Positions 14,454 to 18,168 of a stretch of DNA of 18,168 nucleotides are shown here, piece after piece. The position numbers and the translations under genes are program-made. The stretch covers positions 1-18,168 of the forward strand of contig CAMUZJ010000013.1 in assembly GCA_947165195.1 (NCBI GenBank), given 5' to 3'. Positions within the stretch are counted from its first letter, which is position 1. Each line of letters begins with the position of its first letter. The notes beneath the pieces are model-generated. The model saw nothing but the letters and a program-made list of their open reading frames with translations, made no database searches and was not told where the DNA came from. The stretch is from an uncultured Bacillota bacterium. Lineage in GTDB: Bacteria > Bacillota_I > Bacilli_A > RF39 > UBA660.

Positions 14454-15986
14454 ATGACGGACAAGATATTTTTAGAAGAATGGGATGATAATTTTTCTGA
14501 ATTAGGAAAAGATGCTAAAGGCAATTCATCTAAGGTATTAAAATTAAAGAAGGAAACGAATAAGGCTGTTAGAGCTTTTCATGAGGATTTTTCTCGTAAA
14601 TATGACCAACGTATTGAGCAATTGAAAAACTCTCTTGTAGATGCTAATATACTACATTCAGATAACAAGCTTATATACGATGGAACAGGAAGACGTGCTA
14701 TTAGATTAGATAATAATATGCATATGACTGCTATGAGAAATGCAGTTGGATTAAATAGGGTTATAGATGCAGGTATGATGAAGGAAGCAAGTGAGGTTTC
14801 TTTCAATAATGAGGCTCCTATAGAAGAAAATGAAATTTCTACTAATGTTTCTAATTTAATTGATAGAAAAATGGAACAAATTAAAGAAGCAAAGGAAAAT
14901 AGTTCAGAGTTAGAAGAATTTAAAATTAACCCAATTACTAACTTTGAGAAGAAAGAAGTTCCAGTTATTTCTGATATTAGTATTAATTTAGAAAATGCAG
15001 ATTCTTTGCAAGGTGTGAATGATGATATTTTTAATAGAAATGGTGAGGAAGAAGGCGACTCTTCTGAAATTCAAGAAGAAGAGGATGTAACCGAATATGT
15101 AGAAGAAGAAGCAGAACATAAAGATGATGATGTTGTTCAAAAAGAGGAAATAGACCATAAAGATGGTGTGATTATTCCGGAAGATAGAAATAGTAGAGAA
15201 TCTAGTGATGAAAATTATTTGGAAAAGACAGTAAATAGTATTTTAGATATTCAAAGTGCGATAGATGATTATGAGAAAAATAAAGAAAATGGCGATTTTT
15301 CTGTTGAAAAGGTTGCAGATTATATTAGACAAAAACAAGATGATATCTTTGAAGCTAAACAATATTTAACAGAAGAAGAAGAAACTATTTTAAGAGAAAA
15401 AATTAAAAGTGTTGCTCCTTCTGCCGTAGAGATGGTGGATGAATATCCCGAAGATGAATCAGAAAAACAAGTGACTGAATCAAACAGTGAGGAAGATGCA
15501 GAAGAATATTCGAAAGAAGATTCTATGCAAGAAGAAAATGTAGAATCTACGGAAGATAATGTATCTATCTCATCAGATAGTGAAATTACTGATGAAGTAG
15601 AAATTCAAGGACAATCCACTGAAGTTAATATTCCAAAAGATGATTTAGCTCGTATGATTGATATGGCTAATTCCTTGAATAAAGAAAAAGAAGAAGTAGA
15701 AAAAGAAAGTGAAAATATAACAGAATTGTTAGTAGAACAGGCAAAAGAAGAAGAAAATAACTATGCAAAAATGCGTGATAATGTTTTAAAAGAACTTAAA
15801 GAGTACATAAATAGTACGAAAGAAGCTATAGATAAAAGAAAAGCAGATAATGAAGCTAGAAACAATTCTTATGATGAGGCTATAAAAAATAAAGATCGTT
15901 ATCAAAAGGAAATTGATATGATGCTTAAGTCTATGGGAAAAGAGTCAAAAGAGACAACTGCTACAAAAGATAGTCAAAAAAGATAG
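14454..15986 (+). CDS. 510-residue acidic coiled-coil protein, unknown function
   Basis: I do not recognise a family. Residues 1-115 are the only globular-looking part: a charged helix (KVLKLKKETNKAVRAFHEDFSRKYDQRIEQLKNSLVDANIL) and then LIYDGTGRRAIRLDNNMHMTAMRNAVGLNRVIDAG, with a conserved-looking GTGRR. Residues 197-240 and 328-385 are low-complexity Glu/Asp/Ser stretches. Residues 255-320 are a predicted helical domain (SILDIQSAIDDYEKNKENGDFSVEKVADYIRQKQDDIFEAKQYL), and 400-495 are a long charged coiled coil. There is no signal peptide or membrane segment, so it is a cytoplasmic, elongated scaffold-like protein. The SD GGGAGG lies before the ATG. It is probably co-transcribed with the DUF1292 gene and ends at a strong terminator. 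Without homology any role is speculation. Confidence 0.85.
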   Translation: MTDKIFLEEWDDNFSELGKDAKGNSSKVLKLKKETNKAVRAFHEDFSRKYDQRIEQLKNSLVDANILHSDNKLIYDGTGRRAIRLDNNMHMTAMRNAVGLNRVIDAGMMKEASEVSFNNEAPIEENEISTNVSNLIDRKMEQIKEAKENSSELEEFKINPITNFEKKEVPVISDISINLENADSLQGVNDDIFNRNGEEEGDSSEIQEEEDVTEYVEEEAEHKDDDVVQKEEIDHKDGVIIPEDRNSRESSDENYLEKTVNSILDIQSAIDDYEKNKENGDFSVEKVADYIRQKQDDIFEAKQYLTEEEETILREKIKSVAPSAVEMVDEYPEDESEKQVTESNSEEDAEEYSKEDSMQEENVESTEDNVSISSDSEITDEVEIQGQSTEVNIPKDDLARMIDMANSLNKEKEEVEKESENITELLVEQAKEEENNYAKMRDNVLKELKEYINSTKEAIDKRKADNEARNNSYDEAIKNKDRYQKEIDMMLKSMGKESKETTATKDSQKR

Positions 15987-16003
15987 GAAACTATCTTTTT
16001 TTT
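15976..16003 (+). terminator. strong terminator of the DUF1292/coiled-coil operon
   Basis: AAAAAAGATAG (15976-15986), GAAA tetraloop (15987-15990), CTATCTTTTTT (15991-16001), then TT. The 11-bp stem has no mismatch; its 5' arm consists of the last codons and the TAG stop. Confidence 0.9.
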
Positions 16004-16004
16004 G

Positions 16005-16040
16005 ATATTTTTCATATCTTTTTAGAATATATTATACTAT
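16005..16040 (+). promoter_or_regulatory. candidate sigma-E-type promoter of yutH
   Basis: Two overlapping matches exist: ATATTT (16005-16010) with AATATATT (16026-16033), 15 bases apart, and ATATCT (16014-16019) with TATACTAT (16033-16040), 13 bases apart. Both resemble sigma-E (ATATTT / CATACAnT) and both place the RNA start at about 16040-16047, that is at the coding start. TATACT could also be a sigma-A -10. Confidence 0.4.
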
Positions 16041-16908
16041 GAAAAGTTTATTAATGTATTATTATGGCTTTAAAGATCCTCAGATAACGAAGACGGACAA
16101 ATTTATTTATGTTAAAGAAAACAATTATTTATTTATTATCTATAAAGTAAATTATTTTTTAGATAATGTAGTATATACCAATCAAGATGATACTTTTTAT
16201 AGGACTTTAAAAAATAGAAATGGTGAATATTTAACATTTTATAAAGGTACTAATTATATATTGCTAAAAGTACAAAATAAGAATTTTATGAATGTGAATG
16301 AAATTTTTCATAATTTCAAAATAAATTTAGTAAATAATCAGCAGTTTGGTTGGATATCACTTTGGAAAACAAAAATAGATGCAATAGAGCAAATGACAGA
16401 AAAAGATGGTAATAATATTATATTAGAAACAAGAGATTATTATATTGGGTTTGGAGAAACAGCAATGGCTTTCTTATTGTACAATAAGGACAGAATTCAT
16501 TTTCACGAAAAAAGTTTATGTCGAAAAAGAATTAATGATGGTATTTTTCGTTTGCCAACAAATGCGATTATTGATTATAAAGAAAGAGATATTGCTGAGT
16601 ATATTAAGTATTTGTTTTTTCAAAAAGATAAAAACAGTGCAGAAATCACGCAATTTATTTGTAAATTAGCTATTTCTATCCATGGATATGATAAAATATT
16701 AATTTATGGTAGACTTTTATTTCCTACCTATTATTTTGACTTAATAGATGATTATCTTGATAAAGGGGTATATATAAAAGATAAGATAGAGCTTATTAAT
16801 CAAAAGATGACAGATTATGAAATTCTTTTAAAAAATATTTTTTCTTTATTTTTCTCTAATTTTAATGAAATAGAGTGGATAAAAAAAGCAAAGTCATCCT
16901 TTGCTTAG
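16039..16908 (+). CDS. yutH: YutH-like spore coat-associated protein (degenerate kinase fold)
   Basis: A 289-residue relative of the CotS/YutH coat proteins. Three stretches match YutH by memory: WISLWKTKIDAIEQM, the central IHFHEKSLCRKRI...IIDYKERDIAEYIKYLFF, and ILIYGRLLFPTYYFDLIDDYLDKG (homologues read ARLLFPLHYFE). No HGD catalytic motif is seen, so it is probably a non-catalytic kinase fold used in coat assembly. Unlike its neighbours it has no SD. The ATG at 16039 directly abuts a TATACT -10-like box, and ATG 16054 (MYYYGF) aligns better with the YutH start; either way the message would be nearly leaderless. Its stop overlaps the stop of the convergent yutI by four bases. YutH and YutI belong to the same neighbourhood in B. 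subtilis, which supports the assignment. Confidence 0.7.
   Translation: MKSLLMYYYGFKDPQITKTDKFIYVKENNYLFIIYKVNYFLDNVVYTNQDDTFYRTLKNRNGEYLTFYKGTNYILLKVQNKNFMNVNEIFHNFKINLVNNQQFGWISLWKTKIDAIEQMTEKDGNNIILETRDYYIGFGETAMAFLLYNKDRIHFHEKSLCRKRINDGIFRLPTNAIIDYKERDIAEYIKYLFFQKDKNSAEITQFICKLAISIHGYDKILIYGRLLFPTYYFDLIDDYLDKGVYIKDKIELINQKMTDYEILLKNIFSLFFSNFNEIEWIKKAKSSFA
16881..16906 (-). terminator. terminator of yutI, located inside the yutH 3' end
   Basis: AAGCAAAG (16886-16893) and CTTTGCTT (16899-16906) form an 8-bp stem with a 5-base loop. Read on the minus strand it is followed by a run of T (16887-16881). On the plus strand no T-run follows, so it is mainly a terminator for the minus-strand gene, though yutH messages would also end in this hairpin. 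Confidence 0.8.
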
Positions 16909-17141
16909 TCTACATTTACTACTTCTTTTACTTCTGGTATTTCACTAATAATCATTTCTTCAATACCATCTTTTAATGTAAAATCGATTAAAGAGCATTC
17001 TTTACATGCGCCAGTCAATCTTACATATACTATATTATCTTCGTATTTTACGAATTCAAGATTACCACCATCATTTATTAAATAGGGCCTAATTTTATCT
17101 ATCAAAGAAATGATTTTTAATTCTATATTTTCTTCTTCCAT
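16905..17141 (-). CDS. yutI: Nfu-type Fe-S cluster scaffold (NifU C-terminal domain)
   Basis: A 78-residue protein made of only the NifU C-terminal domain, which holds and passes on an Fe-S cluster in the cytoplasm. The domain is complete: IRPYLINDGGNLEFVKYEDNIVYVRLTGACKECSLIDFTLKDGIEEMIISEIPEVKEV, with the cluster cysteines C46 and C49 in the CKEC knuckle (usually CKGC). The length is typical for YutI. The SD GGTGAT stands five bases before the ATG on the minus strand. It is transcribed divergently from the S1 gene and convergently with yutH, with tail overlap TTAG. Client proteins in this window could include the Fe-S enzyme RlhA, but that is only a guess. Confidence 0.94.
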   Translation of the reverse strand: MEEENIELKIISLIDKIRPYLINDGGNLEFVKYEDNIVYVRLTGACKECSLIDFTLKDGIEEMIISEIPEVKEVVNVD

Positions 17142-17158
17142 TTCAAATCACCAGTGGT

Positions 17159-17187
17159 ATTATATCATATATATAAATATTCGGCAA
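17159..17187 (-). promoter_or_regulatory. sigma-A promoter of yutI
   Basis: On the minus strand TTGCCG (17187-17182), 17 bases, TATAAT (17164-17159), with TGA directly before the -10 as an extended element. Confidence 0.7.
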
Positions 17188-17196
17188 TTAGATTAC

Positions 17197-17225
17197 TTGT
17201 TCTATTGATAAAATAGTGGTATAAT
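17197..17225 (+). promoter_or_regulatory. sigma-A promoter of the S1 gene
   Basis: TTGTTC (17197-17202), 17 bases, TATAAT (17220-17225) with TGG in front (extended -10). Its -35 is nine bases from that of the divergent yutI promoter. Confidence 0.75.
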
Positions 17226-17243
17226 TGGCAAAGAGGTGTTTTT

Positions 17244-17600
17244 ATGCGTACACTTGAAATAGGAGATGTTATAACAGGAACTGTTACTGGAATAGAAAAA
17301 TATGGCATATTTGTTAATGTAGAAAAATATAGTGGATTAATCCATATATCAGAAATATCTAATAATTTTGTTAGAAATGTAAATGATTATGGTAAAGTTG
17401 GACAAAAAATAAAAGTAAAAATTGTAGGAGTCAATAAAGAAAAAAGACAACTTAAATTAAGTATTAAGGAATTTGAAGTTCATAGTAAAAATTCTAAACG
17501 TCAAAAAATTATAGAGACCGCAAGTGGATTTTCAACAATGGCTAAGTATTTAGATTCATGGATAAGTGGTAAAATTTTGGAAATGAATTCAAAAAAATAA
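17244..17600 (+). CDS. yugI: S1-domain RNA-binding protein, YugI/CvfD type
   Basis: A small RNA-binding protein that in Bacilli associates with ribosomes and acts as a general stress or post-transcriptional regulator. Residues 4-73 form one S1 domain: IGDVITGTVTGIEKYGIFVNVEKYSGLIHISEISNNFVRNVNDYGKVGQKIKVKIVGVNKEKRQLKLSIKEF. A basic linker (SKNSKRQK) leads to the C-terminal signature GFSTMAKYLDSWI, which matches GFNTLKDKLEEWI of YugI and separates this protein from ribosomal S1 and from polynucleotide phosphorylase. The length of 118 residues is slightly short for the family (about 120-130). The SD GAGGTG lies before the ATG. It is followed by an A-rich stretch without a clear terminator and then by the tRNA promoter. 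Confidence 0.88.
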   Translation: MRTLEIGDVITGTVTGIEKYGIFVNVEKYSGLIHISEISNNFVRNVNDYGKVGQKIKVKIVGVNKEKRQLKLSIKEFEVHSKNSKRQKIIETASGFSTMAKYLDSWISGKILEMNSKK

Positions 17601-17627
17601 AAAAATTAAAAAAAAAAGCAAAATGTG

Positions 17628-17656
17628 TTGACAAACATTCATTAAATTGATATATT
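17628..17656 (+). promoter_or_regulatory. strong promoter of the tRNA operon
   Basis: Consensus TTGACA (17628-17633), 17 bases, TATATT (17651-17656). The -35 is enclosed by AATGT (17622-17626) and ACATT (17635-17639), and ATTAAAT/ATTTAAT (17641-17647, 17654-17660) surround the -10; both are A+T-rich and may be chance. About 30 bases of leader precede the first tRNA. Confidence 0.88.
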
Positions 17657-17691
17657 TAATAACGTCAACTGACAAAAAAATTAATGATTTT

Positions 17692-17768
17692 GGGCGATTA
17701 GCTCAGTTGGTTAGAGCACCTGCCTTACAAGCAGGGGGTCACAGGTTCGAGTCCTATATCGCCCACCA
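17692..17768 (+). tRNA. tRNA-Val (anticodon TAC)
   Basis: Acceptor GGGCGAT (17692-17698) pairs with ATCGCCC (17758-17764); anticodon stem CCTGC/GCAGG encloses CTTACAA with anticodon TAC; T-loop GGTTCGAGTC. Discriminator A and genome-encoded CCA. First of the cluster. Confidence 0.97.
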
Positions 17769-17772
17769 TAAT

Positions 17773-17848
<76 letters not shown>

Positions 17849-17855
17849 TTTTTTT

Positions 17856-17940
17856 GGAGAGGTAGCGAAGAGGCTAAACGCGACAGACTGTAAATCTGTT
17901 CTCTACGAGTTCGATGGTTCGAATCCATCTCTCTCCACCA
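17856..17940 (+). tRNA. tRNA-Tyr (anticodon GTA)
   Basis: 85 bases with a long variable arm (about TCTCTACGA), as expected for bacterial tRNA-Tyr. Acceptor GGAGAGG pairs with TCTCTCC (one G-U); anticodon arm CAGACTGTAAATCTG gives GTA; T-arm GATGGTTCGAATCCATC; CCA encoded. Confidence 0.97.
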
Positions 17941-17949
17941 CTTTAGTAT

Positions 17950-18024
17950 TGCCTCGTAGCCAAGTGGTAAGGCATCAGACTTTGACTCTGACATGCGTTA
18001 GTTCGAATCTAACCGAGGCAGCCA
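17950..18024 (+). tRNA. tRNA-Gln (anticodon TTG)
   Basis: Acceptor TGCCTCG (17950-17956) pairs with CGAGGCA (18014-18020); anticodon arm CAGACTTTGACTCTG gives TTG; discriminator G and CCA encoded. T1-A72 as first pair is normal for bacterial tRNA-Gln. Confidence 0.97.
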
Positions 18025-18038
18025 TTAATTAAGTACAT

Positions 18039-18114
18039 GATCTGTTAGCTCAGTAGGTAGAGCATTTGACTTTTAATCAAAGGGTCATGAGTTCGAATCT
18101 CATACAGGTCACCA
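18039..18114 (+). tRNA. tRNA-Lys (anticodon TTT)
   Basis: Acceptor GATCTGT (18039-18045) pairs with ACAGGTC (18104-18110), one T-G pair; anticodon arm TTTGACTTTTAATCAAA gives TTT; T-loop GAGTTCGAATCTC; CCA encoded. Confidence 0.97.
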
Positions 18115-18117
18115 TAT

Positions 18118-18168
18118 GCCTGAGTGGCGGAATAGGTAGACGCACAGGACTTAAAATCCTGCGAGAAT
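18118..18168 (+). tRNA. tRNA-Leu (anticodon TAA), cut by the window end
   Basis: The 5' part of a class II tRNA: acceptor strand GCCTGAG, D-arm TGGCGGAATAGGTAGACGCA typical of tRNA-Leu, anticodon arm AGGACTTAAAATCCT giving TAA, and the start of the variable arm. The 3' half lies beyond the window. It is the isoacceptor type modified by TrmL. Confidence 0.93.

Noticed and set aside
16445..16669. Second-frame plus-strand ORF of 74 codons within yutH
   Set aside because: It lies wholly inside a recognisable coat gene, has no SD and no recognisable content.

Overview
The window is strongly A+T-rich and gene-dense, with strong Shine-Dalgarno (SD) sequences (GGAGG, AGGTG) and short leaders. It encodes a sporulation sigma factor (sigma-G), SpoVID, YsxE and YutH spore-coat relatives, YlmC/YmxH, YutD, LonA, trigger factor and an S1 protein of the YugI/CvfD type. 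This points to an endospore-forming, low-GC Bacillota of class Bacilli with a compact genome, possibly Erysipelotrichales- or RF39-like. The rubrerythrin fits an anaerobe. I cannot name the genus from sequence alone.

Layout. 1-972 is the 3' end of aspS, followed by a terminator. 1156-2412 is a GT-C-type membrane glycosyltransferase with a 20-bp perfect palindrome centred on its -10 box. 2446-6276 carries tig and lon, each with its own promoter and a terminator. 6317-8057 is an overlapping spoVID-ysxE pair for spore coat assembly, and a small antisense-overlapping membrane ORF lies on the minus strand at 8019-8231. 8357-8899 is rubrerythrin and 8954-9226 a small conserved-looking hypothetical. 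9361-12650 holds rlhA (U32 family), a membrane-anchored thioredoxin-like protein and trmL.

12714-13768 is sigG followed by ylmC. The sigG start codon is built into a 10-bp perfect inverted repeat whose loop carries the SD. 13806-15986 holds yutD, a DUF1292 gene and a 510-residue acidic coiled-coil protein of unknown function. 16039-17141 is a convergent pair, a yutH-like coat gene and the Fe-S scaffold yutI, which overlap by 4 bases and share a hairpin. 17244-17600 is a YugI-type S1 protein. From 17692 a tRNA operon (Val-Thr-Tyr-Gln-Lys-Leu, the last cut by the window edge) runs from a strong TTGACA-17-TATATT promoter.

How the genes work together. Two sporulation neighbourhoods known from Bacillus subtilis appear in condensed form: tig/lon/spoVID/ysxE without clpX, ysxC and the hem genes, and sigG/ylmC with yutD/yutH/yutI nearby. 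SpoVID, YsxE and YutH are coat factors made in the mother cell in B. subtilis, whereas sigma-G drives the late forespore programme. No mobile element, CRISPR array, phage or defence system is visible. The most interesting signals are regulatory: the sigG hairpin, candidate sporulation promoters, a coat gene without an SD, and terminators that start inside coding sequence.
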